Shown piece after piece: positions 8,688 through 18,874 of a stretch of 40,230 nucleotides of DNA (its first letter is position 1; each line of letters starts with the position of its first letter). The notes beneath the pieces are model-generated. The model was not told the origin of the DNA. It saw only the letters and a list, made by a program, of their open reading frames with translations, and did no database searches. This stretch comes from Gammaproteobacteria bacterium (GTDB taxonomy: Bacteria > Pseudomonadota > Gammaproteobacteria > JAJDOJ01): contig JAJDOJ010000084.1 of assembly GCA_022340215.1 (NCBI GenBank), forward strand, positions 1 through 40,230, written 5' to 3'. The position numbers and the translations under genes were made by a program.

Positions 8688-9284
8688 TCAGGAACGCTCC
8701 CCTTCCATCTTGACCAACCTGACCCGGTCTTCCCGTTTCACGCGGACCTGCCTGGCCGGATTCTGGTACCGGGTCTCGGGTCGCTTCCTGAGCGTCAGCG
8801 CGATCGCCGCGACAATGGCGACCAGCAGGATCACGGCGGCAATCTCGAACGGATAGACGTACTCCGTATAGAGTACGCTGCCCAGGGCTTGGGTATTGTC
8901 GAATCCCTCGGGTGCCGGGACCGGCGCGCTCGAGTCATCGAAGGTCTTCGCCCCCACCACGAGCACCATCTCGACGAGCAGCACGATCGCCACGAACACA
9001 CCGACCGGAAGATACTTGATGAATCCCTCTCTCATCCGCGCGATGTTGATGTCGAGCATCATGACCACGAACAGAAACAGGACCATCACGGCGCCCACGT
9101 AGACGAGGACCAGTACGATTGCGAGAAACTCGGCTTCGGCAAGCAGCCAGATCGCCGCGCCCGAAAAAAAGGTGAGGACGAGAAACAACGCCGCGAGAAC
9201 CGGGTTGCGCACGGTGATCATACGCAGCGCCGACAGCACCATGATCGAGGCGAAGACAAAAAAAACGACCTCAGTAAAACTCAT
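8688..9284 (-). CDS. nuoJ: NADH-quinone oxidoreductase subunit J
   Basis: 198 residues with five predicted helices, equivalent to ND6, in the membrane arm of complex I next to the quinone-site coupling path. Recognisable blocks are VRNPVLAALFLVLTFFSGAA and EFLAIVLVLVYVGAVMVLFLF, which contains the pi-bulge helix, followed by MMLDINI. The C-terminal tail (after about residue 165) is basic and cytoplasmic. It sits between nuoI (75 bases upstream) and nuoK. Confidence 0.94.
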   Translation of the reverse strand: MSFTEVVFFVFASIMVLSALRMITVRNPVLAALFLVLTFFSGAAIWLLAEAEFLAIVLVLVYVGAVMVLFLFVVMMLDINIARMREGFIKYLPVGVFVAIVLLVEMVLVVGAKTFDDSSAPVPAPEGFDNTQALGSVLYTEYVYPFEIAAVILLVAIVAAIALTLRKRPETRYQNPARQVRVKREDRVRLVKMEGERS

Positions 9285-9359
9285 AGGAATTCATGTCCTG
9301 TTGTCCTGTTCCGGAGGCATCGCCGACTCACGGAGCGCACACCATGCATCAGGCCTTTC

Positions 9360-9851
9360 CTAGCGGTAGGCCGCATCCGCGGCCCTGTCCGCGGCGATCT
9401 GTGCTTCGTACTTGTCGCCGATCGCGAGCAGCTTGTCCTTGGTCATGATCTGCTCTCCCCGATTCTCGAAGTGGTAGTCGTCTATCCGCGTCTCGACGAT
9501 GGAGTCCACCGGGCAGGCCTCCTCGCAGAACCCGCAATAGATGCACTTGAACAGATCGATATCGTATCGCGTGGTCCGCCGGGTACCGTCCTCGCGCTCC
9601 TCGGAGTCGATGGTGATGGCCAGCGCGGGGCACACGGCCTCGCACAGTTTGCACGCAATGCAGCGCTCCTCGCCGTTGGGATATCTGCGCAGGGCATGCA
9701 GACCGCGGAACCGCGGCGATCGCGGCGCCTGCTCCTCCGGATACTGGACCGTAAACTTGCGGGTGAACAGCCGATATCCCGTCAGGCGCATGCCCTTCAG
9801 CAGTTCCAGCAGGAGAAAGCTCTGAAAAAAATGCTTCACCGACGCCATCAT
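9360..9851 (-). CDS. nuoI: NADH-quinone oxidoreductase subunit I (2x 4Fe-4S)
   Basis: 163 residues, peripheral-arm ferredoxin-like subunit carrying clusters N6a and N6b that pass electrons towards NuoB. Two CxxCxxCxxxCP motifs are visible: C64, C67, C70, C74 in [12 protein letters not shown] and C103, C106, C109, C113 in [12 protein letters not shown]. The ATG at 9851 (or the adjacent one at 9848) is preceded by GGAG about nine bases away and gives the family N-terminus; extension to 9923 would overlap nuoH. The C-terminus ends with [12 protein letters not shown], typical for this lineage. Confidence 0.95.
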   Translation of the reverse strand: MMASVKHFFQSFLLLELLKGMRLTGYRLFTRKFTVQYPEEQAPRSPRFRGLHALRRYPNGEERCIACKLCEAVCPALAITIDSEEREDGTRRTTRYDIDLFKCIYCGFCEEACPVDSIVETRIDDYHFENRGEQIMTKDKLLAIGDKYEAQIAADRAADAAYR

Positions 9852-9865
9852 GACGATCCGCTCCC

Positions 9866-10942
9866 TCAGTCGAACCAGGGGCCAATATTCAGCGCGATCG
9901 CCGCGCCCTCGACGAAGATCCACACCAGCGTGACGGGGATCAGCACCTTCCAGCCCAAACGCATGATCTGGTCATAGCGGTAACGCGGAAACGTCGCCCG
10001 GAACCAGAGAAAACAGAACAGAAAGAAAGCCGTCTTGAAGACGAACCAGTGCAGCCCGCCACCGAGGAACGTACCGAGTACGGGAATCTCCATCGCCGAG
10101 GCGGGCAGCACCCCCTCGAACGGCGACAGCCAGCCGCCAAAGAACAGCAACGCGGTGAGCGCCCCGATCAGGATCATGTTGGCATATTCGGCGAGGAAGA
10201 ATACGGCAAATCCCATCCCGGAATACTCGACGTGGAAACCGGCGACGATCTCTGATTCTCCTTCCGCCACGTCGAATGGTGCACGGTTGGTCTCGGCGAC
10301 ACCCGAGATGAAATAGACCAGAAAGATCGGCAGCAGTGGCAACCAGTACCAGTGCAGGATGCTTCCCTGCTGCGCCCTGACGATATCACCGAAGTTGAGA
10401 CTTCCTGCCGGCATGAGCACCGCGACCAGCGCGAATCCCATCGCGATCTCATAGGCCACGATCTGCGCCGCGGAGCGCATCGCTCCCAGCAGCGCGTACT
10501 TCGAATTGGATGCCCAGCCCGCAATGATGACGCCGTAGACACCGATCGAGGTGAGTGCCAGTACATACAGCAGCCCGGCATTGATATCCGACAGCACCCA
10601 GCCGTCGTTGAACGGTATCACGGCCCAGGCCGCGAGTGCCGGACCCAGGGCGAGCAGCGGTGCGGCGAGGAACAGCGCCCGGTTGGCATTCGTCGGGATA
10701 ACGATTTCCTTGAACAACAACTTGACCGCGTCCGCAATGGGCTGCAACCAGCCTTTCGGGCCGACACGATTGGGCCCGATACGGATCTGCATGTAGCCGA
10801 TAATCTTCCTTTCGGCAAAGGTCAGATACGCCACACTCAGCATCAGCGGAATGAGGATCAGGACGATCTTGCCGACGATGAGGGCTACGGTCCGGATATC
10901 GACTGGAATCGACATCCACTGGGAGGTGAGGAATTCCGTCAT
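9866..10942 (-). CDS. nuoH: NADH-quinone oxidoreductase subunit H
   Basis: 358 residues, eight-helix membrane subunit that forms the quinone-binding chamber with NuoB and NuoD. Hallmarks are [60 protein letters not shown] (acidic funnel between helices 5 and 6) and [20 protein letters not shown]. It starts six bases after the nuoG stop and is followed by nuoI after 14 bases. Confidence 0.96.
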   Translation of the reverse strand: MTEFLTSQWMSIPVDIRTVALIVGKIVLILIPLMLSVAYLTFAERKIIGYMQIRIGPNRVGPKGWLQPIADAVKLLFKEIVIPTNANRALFLAAPLLALGPALAAWAVIPFNDGWVLSDINAGLLYVLALTSIGVYGVIIAGWASNSKYALLGAMRSAAQIVAYEIAMGFALVAVLMPAGSLNFGDIVRAQQGSILHWYWLPLLPIFLVYFISGVAETNRAPFDVAEGESEIVAGFHVEYSGMGFAVFFLAEYANMILIGALTALLFFGGWLSPFEGVLPASAMEIPVLGTFLGGGLHWFVFKTAFFLFCFLWFRATFPRYRYDQIMRLGWKVLIPVTLVWIFVEGAAIALNIGPWFD

Positions 10943-10948
10943 CTGCGT

Positions 10949-13321
10949 TCAGCCCCTCTCCAGCTTCAAAGGGCCGAATCCCATGCCCAGCGTCTCGGTC
11001 CCGGGCATACCGGCCGGGATCCAGGCGCATCCGTCGGGGACCGAATCATCGATCTCCAGGCGCAGCTTCTCGGTGCCGCCATTCTGCGTCACCAATACCC
11101 ACTCCGCGTCAGCCAGCGCCAGGGTTTTCGCCTGCCCCGGATTCAGTGAAACGGTTGCCGGCGCCGCGTCTTCCGTCTGCTGCAACGCGGCCGCCCGCCG
11201 TACGACGGCATCGGTTGCGTAAATGGGCGTACCGAAGGCCCGGAACAGTTCCCCGTTGAATTCGAATGTCCCGGGCTCGTGGGCGGTGGGGAGCCGGTTG
11301 CTGAATTCCAGCTCCATCGGAAACTCGGACCGGATCTCCTCCAGTACCTGGGCGGAGGACTGATATCCGAAGCCTTCGAGATCCAAGGCGTTGCCGAGCA
11401 CCCGAAGCACCTTCCATCCCGGTCTCGCCTCGCCGGGCGGCGAACCGGCCCCGTTGAAACTCTGCCAGCGTCCCTCGCTGTTGACGAAGGTTCCCGAGGT
11501 CTCCGCGAACGCGGCGATGGGCAGGATCACATCGGCGTAGGCCCGCGTCCGCTCGCTCGCATAGGGTGCCAGGGCCGCGACGAACGCCTTGCCCGCGAGC
11601 GATCGCAGGACACCTGCCGGATCGTCGCAGTCGAACTCCGGCTCCACCGACAGCAGGACACAGGCCGTGAGATCGTCGATCATCTCCCGCACGCGGCGCC
11701 CTCCGGCATCGGCATTCTCTCGCCCGCCGCTCAATCGATGGGGTACACAACCGGCAAGCCACGCCCCGGCGGCATTGGCCCCTTCGGCGAGATAACCCAG
11801 TTCCGCCCCGGATTGCTCCGCGATCAGTGCACCCAGCGCCCGTAGCACGGAAAAGGCTGGATGATTCATCGCCATGGGGCCGAGCAGCAGCGTCGATCCC
11901 CCCGCCTCGGTCAGCCGGGCGGCGATCCTTCGGGACACCTCGTCGGGTTCCGCCCCCTCCAGCAATGACTTCAGTACGGTGGGAGCCTTGTTTCCCGAAC
12001 CGTCGAGCGCGGCCCTGGCGATTCGGGCCAGCGCCGCGACCATATCCTGGGGTGCGGAAATCACCCGCTCCTCGAGCGGGAAGAGAAACTCGAAATCGCG
12101 CGGATTGACGACCATCGCCCCTGCACCGCGGGCGACCGCCTTGCGCAATCGGTGGGCGAGGATCGGCTGCTCCTTGCGAACCCAGGAACCGACGAGCAGA
12201 AAGGCGTCGACCGACTCCAGATCGGCGATGGTCTGTCCCAGCCAGGGAAACAGCGGAGCATGGGCCTCGTCACTGAAATCGGACTGACGCAAGCGGTGTT
12301 CGATCCGGCTTGAACCGATCCCTCGGAGCAGTTTCTGGAGCAGGAACATCTCCTCGGTCGTCGCATTCGGTGATAGCAGCGCCCCGACCTCCCCGCAGGG
12401 GACGCTTCGCAGGCCATCGGCCATCGCGTCCAGCGCGGTCTGCCAGTCGACGGTCTGCCATTCACCGTCGCGCTTCACCATCGGGTTCGCCACACGATCC
12501 TCGCTGTACAGACCCTGATAGCTGAAACGGTCCCTATCGGAGATCCAGGTCTCGTTGACGGCCTCGTTCTCTCGCGGCACGACCCGTACCACCTTTCCGC
12601 GGCTGGTATGGACGAACAGATTCGATCCCACACCATCATGCGGGGAAACCGCGGCATGTTGCAGCAGTTCCCAGGCCCGTGCGCCCATGCGGGACGGTTT
12701 GGCGGTCAGGGCCCCGACCGGACACAGGTCGATGACGTTGCCGGAGAGTTCCGAACTCACGGCCTTCTCGACATAGGTACCGATTTCCAAGAACTCACCG
12801 CGGCCGGTCGCGCCCAGTTCGCGTAGCGCCGCGATCTCATCGCCGAAACGCACGCATCGCGTGCAATGGATGCAGCGCGTCATATCCGTTGCGATCAGGG
12901 GTCCGATATCCTTATCCCTGACGGCGCGCTTGCTCTCGCTATAGCGCGAAACGTCCTCGCCGTAGCCCATGGCGACATCCTGCAATTCGCACTCCCCGCC
13001 CTGGTCGCATACCGGGCAGTCCAGCGGGTGATTGATGAGCAGAAACTCCATGGTGGCCTTTTGAGCGGCGATCGCCTTGGGCGAACGGGTAAATACCTTC
13101 ATCCCCTCGGTCACCGGGGTCGCGCAGGCCGGCATGGGCTTGGGCGCGCGTTCGACCTCCACCAGACACATGCGGCAATTGGCGGCGACCGACAGTTTCT
13201 TGTGATAGCAGAAGCGCGGCACGTCGATGCCCGCCTCGTCCGTCACCTCGATCAGCATGGCGCCCTTGCGCACCTGCAGGGGGACGCCGTTGACCTCGAT
13301 ACTGACCCTTTCCTCGCTCAT
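10949..13321 (-). CDS. nuoG: NADH-quinone oxidoreductase subunit G
   Basis: 790 residues, the large iron-sulfur subunit of the peripheral arm. Cluster ligands are visible: 2Fe-2S at C38, C49, C52, C66; the His-ligated 4Fe-4S at H98, C102, C105, C111; and another 4Fe-4S at C150, C153, C156, C200. The rest is a degenerate molybdopterin-oxidoreductase domain without cofactor. The N7 cluster motif seen in E. coli (CxxCxxxC...C, near residues 222-262) is replaced by non-cysteine residues ending WISDRDRF, so N7 should be absent. The ATG at 13321 (MSEERVSIEVNG) gives the normal N-terminus; the reading to 13474 overlaps nuoF. Confidence 0.95.
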   Translation of the reverse strand: MSEERVSIEVNGVPLQVRKGAMLIEVTDEAGIDVPRFCYHKKLSVAANCRMCLVEVERAPKPMPACATPVTEGMKVFTRSPKAIAAQKATMEFLLINHPLDCPVCDQGGECELQDVAMGYGEDVSRYSESKRAVRDKDIGPLIATDMTRCIHCTRCVRFGDEIAALRELGATGRGEFLEIGTYVEKAVSSELSGNVIDLCPVGALTAKPSRMGARAWELLQHAAVSPHDGVGSNLFVHTSRGKVVRVVPRENEAVNETWISDRDRFSYQGLYSEDRVANPMVKRDGEWQTVDWQTALDAMADGLRSVPCGEVGALLSPNATTEEMFLLQKLLRGIGSSRIEHRLRQSDFSDEAHAPLFPWLGQTIADLESVDAFLLVGSWVRKEQPILAHRLRKAVARGAGAMVVNPRDFEFLFPLEERVISAPQDMVAALARIARAALDGSGNKAPTVLKSLLEGAEPDEVSRRIAARLTEAGGSTLLLGPMAMNHPAFSVLRALGALIAEQSGAELGYLAEGANAAGAWLAGCVPHRLSGGRENADAGGRRVREMIDDLTACVLLSVEPEFDCDDPAGVLRSLAGKAFVAALAPYASERTRAYADVILPIAAFAETSGTFVNSEGRWQSFNGAGSPPGEARPGWKVLRVLGNALDLEGFGYQSSAQVLEEIRSEFPMELEFSNRLPTAHEPGTFEFNGELFRAFGTPIYATDAVVRRAAALQQTEDAAPATVSLNPGQAKTLALADAEWVLVTQNGGTEKLRLEIDDSVPDGCAWIPAGMPGTETLGMGFGPLKLERG

Positions 13322-13361
13322 GTGTCCCCGCAGCCCGTATCCTTGCCAGCGCCCACACGTC

Positions 13362-14654
13362 TCATGCCGCGTCTCGCGCGCCGTTGTCCAGCATGCTGTG
13401 ACCGTGCTCGATGTAGTACCCGAACTCCGGCCGGAATTGCTTGACGAAGCTCCATACCGGCATCGCGGCCGCATCGCCGAGCGCGCAGATCGTTCTGCCC
13501 TCGATCTTGTGCGCGACGTCTTCGAGGCGCACCAGATCTTCCGGCCTCCCCCGGCCGTCCACGATCCGGGTCAACATCCGGTACAGCCAGCCGGTGCCTT
13601 CGCGACAGGGCGTACACTGCCCGCAGGATTCCGAGAAATAGAACCGAGATATCCTTCGCAGCACCTGCACCATGTCGGTGATCTCGTCCATGACGATGAC
13701 CGCCCCCGAGCCGAGCATGGATCCGGCCTTGGCGATCGAGTCATAGTCCATGGTGCAGCCCATCATCGCATCGGCGGAAAGCACCGGCACCGAGGAGCCG
13801 CCGGGGATTACCGCCTTGAGCGTCCTGCCCTTCCAGATCCCGCCGGCCATCTCGAGCAGTTCCGGAAACGGTGTGCCGAGAGGGACCTCGTAGTTGCCTG
13901 GCCGTTCCACGTGCCCCGAGACAGAGAAGCATTTTACGCCGCCATTGTTGGGAATCCCCAGGTCGGCGAACCACTGCCCGCCGTTGCGCATGATAGCCGG
14001 CACCGAAGACAGGGTTTCGGTGTTATTGATGGTCGTCGGTCGCCCGTACAGCCCGTAGTTCGCAGGAAACGGCGGCTTGAAGCGGGGCAGACCCTTCTTG
14101 CCCTCAAGGGACTCAAGCAACGCCGTCTCCTCGCCGCAGATGTAGGCACCGGCCCCGAGCGAACCATAGAGATCGAAATCCACACCCGAACCCAGGATGT
14201 CCTTTCCAAGCAGGCCCTGTTCGTAGGCCTCCCGCAGCGCCCGGGAAAAACGCTCGTAGGGCTCGTCGAGGAACTCTCCGCGCATGTAGTTGTAACCCAC
14301 GGTCGCGCCGATCGCGTACCCGGCGATCGCCATACCCTCCACCAGGGCATGCGGGTTGAAACGCAGGATGTCGCGGTCCTTGCAGGTGCCCGGCTCCGAC
14401 TCGTCCGAATTGCAGACGATATAGCTCTGGGCCCCGGACTTGCGCGGCATAAAGCTCCACTTCAACCCGGTGGGGAAACCCGCACCACCACGACCCCGCA
14501 AACCGGATGCCTTGACCTCCTCGATGATCTCCTCTGGCGAGGTCTTCTTCTCGAGGATATCTCGCCAGGCCCGATAACCCCCGAGCGAGAGGTAGGTCTC
14601 GTAGCTCCAGGGCTCCTCTTTGGAGAGTGTCGCGTAGCAGACTTGCTCGGTCAT
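13362..14654 (-). CDS. nuoF: NADH-quinone oxidoreductase subunit F (NADH/FMN site)
   Basis: 430 residues, the subunit that oxidises NADH through FMN and passes electrons to cluster N3. It contains the glycine-rich [18 protein letters not shown] loop, the [20 protein letters not shown] nucleotide-binding segment, and the N3 ligands [13 protein letters not shown] with a later cysteine in [13 protein letters not shown]. The length matches the family. It begins four bases after nuoE, so NuoE and NuoF are probably translated together. Confidence 0.96.
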   Translation of the reverse strand: MTEQVCYATLSKEEPWSYETYLSLGGYRAWRDILEKKTSPEEIIEEVKASGLRGRGGAGFPTGLKWSFMPRKSGAQSYIVCNSDESEPGTCKDRDILRFNPHALVEGMAIAGYAIGATVGYNYMRGEFLDEPYERFSRALREAYEQGLLGKDILGSGVDFDLYGSLGAGAYICGEETALLESLEGKKGLPRFKPPFPANYGLYGRPTTINNTETLSSVPAIMRNGGQWFADLGIPNNGGVKCFSVSGHVERPGNYEVPLGTPFPELLEMAGGIWKGRTLKAVIPGGSSVPVLSADAMMGCTMDYDSIAKAGSMLGSGAVIVMDEITDMVQVLRRISRFYFSESCGQCTPCREGTGWLYRMLTRIVDGRGRPEDLVRLEDVAHKIEGRTICALGDAAAMPVWSFVKQFRPEFGYYIEHGHSMLDNGARDAA

Positions 14655-14658
14655 CGGT

Positions 14659-15168
14659 TCAATCCAGTTCGTCCAGGAGTTGATCCACCCGTTCCGGGGT
14701 GAGGTTCTCGTGGTAGACGTGATCGATCTGCATCATCGGGGCGCCGCAACAGGCCGCCAGACACTCCTCCTCGCGCTTGAGGAAGAATTTGCCGTCCGGG
14801 GTCGATCCGCCGAGCTTGACGCCCAGCCGGTCCTCGAGATGCGCGACGATCTCGTCCGCACCCCGAAGCATGCACGAGACGTTCGTGCAGACGGAGATTT
14901 CGTGCCGGCCGACGGGTTCGATGTTGAACATGGAATAGAACGAACCTACCTCGAACACCGCGATGTCGGACAGTCCCAGGTAGGCCGCCACGGCCTTCAT
15001 GGAGTCCGGGCTCAGGTATGCGTTCTCATGTTGCACCGCGCGCAGCGCGGCGAGCACCGCGGATTGTTTGCGGTCTTCCGGGTAGCGTTCGAGCCAGGTG
15101 TCGATCTCCTGCCTGACGTGCTCGGAAAGTCCGTCCGGGCCCGGCACCTTGTGGGTCTGTGCGCTCAT
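14659..15168 (-). CDS. nuoE: NADH-quinone oxidoreductase subunit E (2Fe-2S)
   Basis: 169 residues, thioredoxin-like 24-kDa subunit with cluster N1a. The four ligands are visible as C94 and C99 (VCTNVSC) and C136 and C140 (CLAACCGAP). An N-terminal helical bundle (about residues 12-75) precedes the ferredoxin fold. The start ATG shares one base with the nuoD stop (TGATG), a sign of translational coupling. Confidence 0.95.
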   Translation of the reverse strand: MSAQTHKVPGPDGLSEHVRQEIDTWLERYPEDRKQSAVLAALRAVQHENAYLSPDSMKAVAAYLGLSDIAVFEVGSFYSMFNIEPVGRHEISVCTNVSCMLRGADEIVAHLEDRLGVKLGGSTPDGKFFLKREEECLAACCGAPMMQIDHVYHENLTPERVDQLLDELD

Positions 15169-16421
15169 CAGCGATCAATCTCCCCGAAGACGATGTCCTG
15201 TGTCCCGATGATCGCCACGACATCGGCGAGCATGTGTCCCCGCGACATCTCGTCCAGCGCCGCCAGGTGGGCGAAACCCGGCGCGCGTATCTTCACCCGA
15301 TAGGGTTTGTTGGCGCCGTCGGAAACCAGATAAACCCCGAATTCGCCCTTCGGATGTTCCACCGCTGCATAGGTCTCGCCTTCCGGCAGGCAGTAACCCT
15401 CGGTGAACAGCTTGAAGTGATGGATCAGCGACTCCATGTCCGCCTTCATCTCCTCGCGTTCAGGCGGCGTGATCTTGTGGTCCTCGTGCATCACCGGACC
15501 GGGATTCGCCCGCAGCCAGTCCACGCACTGGCGGACGATGGCGTTGGATTGCCTCATCTCCTCGATGCGTACCAGGTAGCGATCGTAGCAATCGCCGTTG
15601 ACGCCGACGGGTATGTCGAAATCCAGCGAGTTGTAGACCTCGTAGGGCTGCTTCTTCCTCAGGTCCCACTCCACACCGGAACCGCGCAGCATGGGGCCGC
15701 TGAATCCCAGTTGTTTGGCGCGCTCCGGCGATACGGTCCCGATGCCGACGGTCCGCTGCTTCCAGATCCGGTTGTCGGTCAGCAGCGTCTCGTACTCATC
15801 GACGCAGGCGGGAAATCGACCGGTGAACTCCTCAATGAAATCCAGCAACGATCCCTGACGGGCCTGGTTAAGACGTTCGACGTCCCTGGGGGATCTCCAG
15901 CGACTCTCCGCGTACCGGGGCATCTCGCCGGGAAGGTCCCGATAGACGCCACCGGGGCGATAGTAGGTCGCATGCAGACGCGCACCGGAGACGGCCTCGT
16001 AGCAGTCCATCAGGTCCTCTCGCTCGCGGAACGCGTACAGGAATACGGTCATCGCACCCACGTCCAGGGCGTGGGACCCGAGCCAGAGCAGATGATTCAG
16101 GATCCGTGTGATCTCGTCGAACATCACCCGGATGTACTGCGCCCGGATCGGCGCCTGGATACCGAGCAGGTCCTCAATCGCGAGCACGTAGCCGTGTTCG
16201 TTGCACATCATGGACACATAGTCCAGACGATCCATGTACCCGATGCTTTGATTGTAGGGCTTGCTCTCGGCCAGCTTTTCGGTCGCGCGATGCAGCAGAC
16301 CGATGTGCGGATCGGCACGCTGGATGACTTCACCGTCCATTTCGAGCACGAGCCGCAGCACGCCGTGCGCCGCCGGATGCTGGGGACCGAAATTCATCGT
16401 GAAGTTGCGAATCTCAGGCAT
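15168..16421 (-). CDS. nuoD: NADH-quinone oxidoreductase subunit D
   Basis: 417 residues, 49-kDa subunit related to NiFe-hydrogenase large subunits, lining the quinone pocket. It starts [20 protein letters not shown] with the conserved HPAAHG loop. It also shows [34 protein letters not shown] and the C-terminal DIVFGEIDR. The ATG at 16421 is preferred over an in-frame one at 16463, because the latter would add only residues translated from the nuoC hexamer repeat. It overlaps the nuoC stop by eight bases. Confidence 0.95.
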   Translation of the reverse strand: MPEIRNFTMNFGPQHPAAHGVLRLVLEMDGEVIQRADPHIGLLHRATEKLAESKPYNQSIGYMDRLDYVSMMCNEHGYVLAIEDLLGIQAPIRAQYIRVMFDEITRILNHLLWLGSHALDVGAMTVFLYAFREREDLMDCYEAVSGARLHATYYRPGGVYRDLPGEMPRYAESRWRSPRDVERLNQARQGSLLDFIEEFTGRFPACVDEYETLLTDNRIWKQRTVGIGTVSPERAKQLGFSGPMLRGSGVEWDLRKKQPYEVYNSLDFDIPVGVNGDCYDRYLVRIEEMRQSNAIVRQCVDWLRANPGPVMHEDHKITPPEREEMKADMESLIHHFKLFTEGYCLPEGETYAAVEHPKGEFGVYLVSDGANKPYRVKIRAPGFAHLAALDEMSRGHMLADVVAIIGTQDIVFGEIDR

Positions 16422-17148
16422 TCCGCCCGCCCTCCGATTCGGATTCGGATTCGGATTCGGCATCGATGTCCCGGTGATGGTCGCGAATCACCTTGGGGAC
16501 AAGCACCCGTGGCTCGATGGAGGTCGGTTCGTAGACCACGCGTCCCTGTTCGGGATCGAAACGCATCTCCACATTCCCGACCAGCGGGAAATCCTTGCGA
16601 AACGGGTGCCCGATGAATCCATAGTCCGAAAGCAGGCGGCGCAGGTCGGGATGACCCTCATAAACGATGCCGTAGAGATCGAACGCCTCGCGCTCGTACC
16701 AGTTCGCCGAATTCCAGATCTTCGTGACCGATGGCATCATCGGGAAATCGTCGTCCTCGCAGTGACATCGAAGTATCGCACGCGCGTTGCGTGCAATGGA
16801 CAGCAATTGGTAAACGGAAGCAAAACGTGGGCGGTCGCTGCGGGGAATCGACGGTGCATCATGAAACGAGAACCGCCCGAAACTGGTCTTCTCCACCCCA
16901 CGGCTGAAGCCCTCCCCCGTAGAGGTTTCCGTAGACCACTCGCCGATCCCGAAGGACAGGTAGTCGATACCGGCCACGTCCATCAGCATGTCGAACTCGA
17001 ACTCGTCACGCAGGCGCATGCCGACCTCGATCAGGTTCGCGGGCGCGACCTCCAGGATCAGCTTGCCTCGCTCGATCCTGCAGGTTCCCAGCGCATTCCC
17101 GAACGCGGCCTCGAGTTGCGAGGCGAGTTTGTCCTGTCGTTCACTCAT
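16414..17148 (-). CDS. nuoC: NADH-quinone oxidoreductase subunit C
   Basis: 244 residues, 30-kDa peripheral-arm subunit (separate from NuoD here). Family blocks are [40 protein letters not shown] and [20 protein letters not shown] followed by [12 protein letters not shown]. The C-terminus carries an unusual run of alternating glutamate and serine (ESESESESE) encoded by a hexamer repeat, then GGRNA. nuoB lies upstream after a 120-base spacer that holds no recognisable gene. Confidence 0.94.
   Translation of the reverse strand: MSERQDKLASQLEAAFGNALGTCRIERGKLILEVAPANLIEVGMRLRDEFEFDMLMDVAGIDYLSFGIGEWSTETSTGEGFSRGVEKTSFGRFSFHDAPSIPRSDRPRFASVYQLLSIARNARAILRCHCEDDDFPMMPSVTKIWNSANWYEREAFDLYGIVYEGHPDLRRLLSDYGFIGHPFRKDFPLVGNVEMRFDPEQGRVVYEPTSIEPRVLVPKVIRDHHRDIDAESESESESEGGRNA
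16436..16460. repeat. Hexanucleotide tandem repeat at the 3' end of nuoC
   Basis: About four copies of the unit GGATTC (plus strand) encode the Glu-Ser run at the NuoC C-terminus and lie just upstream of the nuoD start. Because the unit is six bases, changes in copy number keep the frame and only alter tail length and distance to the nuoD ribosome-binding site. Confidence 0.85.
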
Positions 17149-17268
17149 AGGCTGCCCACATCGCCACCAGCGACACGGGGTTCTCGAACCGTCTTCACGT
17201 CAGACCGACGGATTACGTGGTGACCCGAGGGCTGCCATGTATGACGAAAGAACCCGCGTTGACTGTCA

Positions 17269-17745
17269 CTAGCGGGCAATGGTGTTCGTGTTCCTGATCT
17301 TGTTATGCAGTTGGAGGATCCCGAAAAGTAGCGCTTCGGGTGTGGGAGGGCATCCGGGCACATAGACATCGACCGGCACGATACGGTCACAGCCCCTGAC
17401 CACGGAGTAGGAGTAGTGGTAATAACCACCGCCGTTGGCGCAGGACCCCATCGAAATGACCCAGCGAGGCTCGGCCATCTGATCGTAGACCTTCCTAAGC
17501 GCCGGGGCCATCTTGTTGACCAGGGTACCGGCCACGATCATGACGTCGGATTGCCTCGGGCTGGGGCGGAACAGCATCCCGAACCGGTCGAGATCGTACC
17601 GCGACGCCCCCGCATGCATCATCTCGACGGCGCAGCAGGCAAGCCCGAAGCTGACCGGCCACATCGAACCGGTACGTGCCCAGTTGATCAGCTTGTCCGC
17701 GCTCGTGGTAACGAACCCTCTCTCGAGTACCCCTTCTATTCCCAT
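17269..17745 (-). CDS. nuoB: NADH-quinone oxidoreductase subunit B (cluster N2)
   Basis: 158 residues, PSST-type subunit carrying cluster N2, the electron donor to quinone. The ligands are the adjacent C37 and C38 (LACCAVEM), C102 ([11 protein letters not shown]) and C132 ([12 protein letters not shown]). The ATG at 17745 ([10 protein letters not shown]) is preceded by a G-rich GGGGG about nine bases away and overlaps the end of nuoA by ten bases; the reading to 17766 would add seven residues unlike the family. Confidence 0.95.
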   Translation of the reverse strand: MGIEGVLERGFVTTSADKLINWARTGSMWPVSFGLACCAVEMMHAGASRYDLDRFGMLFRPSPRQSDVMIVAGTLVNKMAPALRKVYDQMAEPRWVISMGSCANGGGYYHYSYSVVRGCDRIVPVDVYVPGCPPTPEALLFGILQLHNKIRNTNTIAR

Positions 17746-18092
17746 TCCAGAGCCCCCTTCTTCCACTCGTAGACGAACCCGACGATGAGCACGGTCAGAA
17801 ACAGCGCCATCGCAAGCAGGCCGAACAGGCCAATACTGTCCAGTGCAACGGCCCAGGGGAAGAGAAACGCGATTTCCAGATCGAAAATGATGAACAGGAT
17901 GGCGACGAGGTAATAACGCACGTCGAATTTCATCCGTGCATCCTCGAAGGCCTCAAACCCGCATTCGTAGGGAGAGTCCTTTGCCGGGTCCGGCCGCCTC
18001 GGTCCGAGCATGGCGCCCAGCGAGATCGCCACGATACCGATGGCGAGGGCGATCACCAGGAAGATCAGGATTGGCAAATATTCTGCGAGCAT
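17736..18092 (-). CDS. nuoA: NADH-quinone oxidoreductase subunit A
   Basis: 118 residues with three membrane helices, equivalent to ND3. The conserved loop [20 protein letters not shown] carries the cysteine known to change exposure during activation, and [14 protein letters not shown] holds the membrane acidic residues. It is the first gene of the 14-gene nuo operon, 130 bases downstream of tRNA-Leu. The promoter must lie in 18093-18222, where I see no clear -35/-10 pair. Confidence 0.95.
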   Translation of the reverse strand: MLAEYLPILIFLVIALAIGIVAISLGAMLGPRRPDPAKDSPYECGFEAFEDARMKFDVRYYLVAILFIIFDLEIAFLFPWAVALDSIGLFGLLAMALFLTVLIVGFVYEWKKGALEWE

Positions 18093-18222
18093 CTTGAGAC
18101 CACGGAGCGAACCGGCGTACAGCCGATCTAAGGGTGAGGCGTGCCCCTTGACACGAAACCTGCAGGATGACTATTTGGACGACCTTATGACTGCGATGTT
18201 CCTCGCGTCCCTGCAGAACCGT

Positions 18223-18307
18223 TGGTGCCGATGGCCGGAGTCGAACCGGCACGGCTTTCGCCACTGCCCCCTCAAGACAGCGTGTCTACCAATTCCACCA
18301 CATCGGC
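18223..18307 (-). tRNA. tRNA-Leu (GAG)
   Basis: 85 bases with encoded CCA (18223-18225). The minus strand begins GCCGATG, pairs with CATCGGC before the A-CCA end, and has an anticodon loop TTGAGGG giving anticodon GAG. The long variable arm and the GGTTCGACTCC T-arm are those of a class II leucine tRNA. Its place between secG and nuoA is the usual one in gammaproteobacteria. Confidence 0.95.
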
Positions 18308-18394
18308 TTGAACCTTTCTAATGGTTCGTAATTATCTCTCCATCAGCGCCGCTTATTCTTGCATGCATACGCCGGAAAACTCCTTCGAGAACCC

Positions 18395-18421
18395 CAGCGG
18401 ACGGAATAAAATTCCCCGCTG
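18395..18421 (-). terminator. Hairpin after secG
   Basis: CAGCGG (18395-18400) pairs with CCGCTG (18416-18421) and GGAAT with ATTCC inside it, with a two-base bulge and a three-base loop. It lies nine bases after the secG stop and before tRNA-Leu. There is no T run on the minus strand, so it may be a processing or stability structure rather than a full terminator. Confidence 0.35.
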
Positions 18422-18430
18422 AACAATCAG

Positions 18431-18862
18431 TTACCTCGGGACGTCATCCAGACCACCCGAGCCCCCGGTCACCGGTCCGGGTACCGTGTCCGGGGCATCG
18501 GCAGGGATGTCCGACGATGCGCCCAAGGGGACGTCCGCTTCCCCCGAAGCCGGCAGCGTGTCGGGTCCGGCGACCGGTTCCCCTGCCGGGGCAGCGGCTT
18601 CGATCACGCTGTCGGCGACCGGGGTCTGCCGGGCGAGATACGCAAGGGTAAGGCTGTTGATGAAGAACGCCGCCGCGAGGACTGCCGTTGTGCGGGTCAG
18701 AAACGAACCCGAGCCGCGAGCCCCGAACACCGTGGCGGATGCGCCACTGCCGAAGGCGGCTCCCGCGTCCGCGCCCTTGCCGTGCTGCAACAGGATGAAC
18801 CCCACCATGGCGATGGCCAGCAACACATCGATGCCCATCAGTATCGCGTATAGCGTCGTCAA
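18431..18862 (-). CDS. secG: Protein-export membrane protein SecG
   Basis: 143 residues, small subunit of the SecYEG translocon. Two membrane helices flank the conserved cytoplasmic loop GADAGAAFGSGASATVFGAR and GSGSFLTRTTAVLA. The C-terminal about 60 residues are a low-complexity Ala/Pro/Asp/Gly tail (PDTVPGPVTGGSGGLDD), as often seen in gammaproteobacteria. It starts 12 bases after tpiA and is probably transcribed with it. Confidence 0.93.
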   Translation of the reverse strand: MTTLYAILMGIDVLLAIAMVGFILLQHGKGADAGAAFGSGASATVFGARGSGSFLTRTTAVLAAAFFINSLTLAYLARQTPVADSVIEAAAPAGEPVAGPDTLPASGEADVPLGASSDIPADAPDTVPGPVTGGSGGLDDVPR

Positions 18863-18874
18863 CTCCGGCTTACC

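Noticed and set aside
8682-9977. 431-codon open frame on the plus strand
   Set aside because: Antisense to nuoJ and nuoI, His/Arg/Asp-rich, no domain.
13227-14702. 491-codon open frame on the plus strand
   Set aside because: Antisense shadow of nuoF and the start of nuoG; no recognisable motif.
16436-16460. Short repeats as a possible CRISPR array
   Set aside because: The repeat is a contiguous hexamer inside a coding sequence with no spacers; no other array-like pattern or cas gene was seen in the window.
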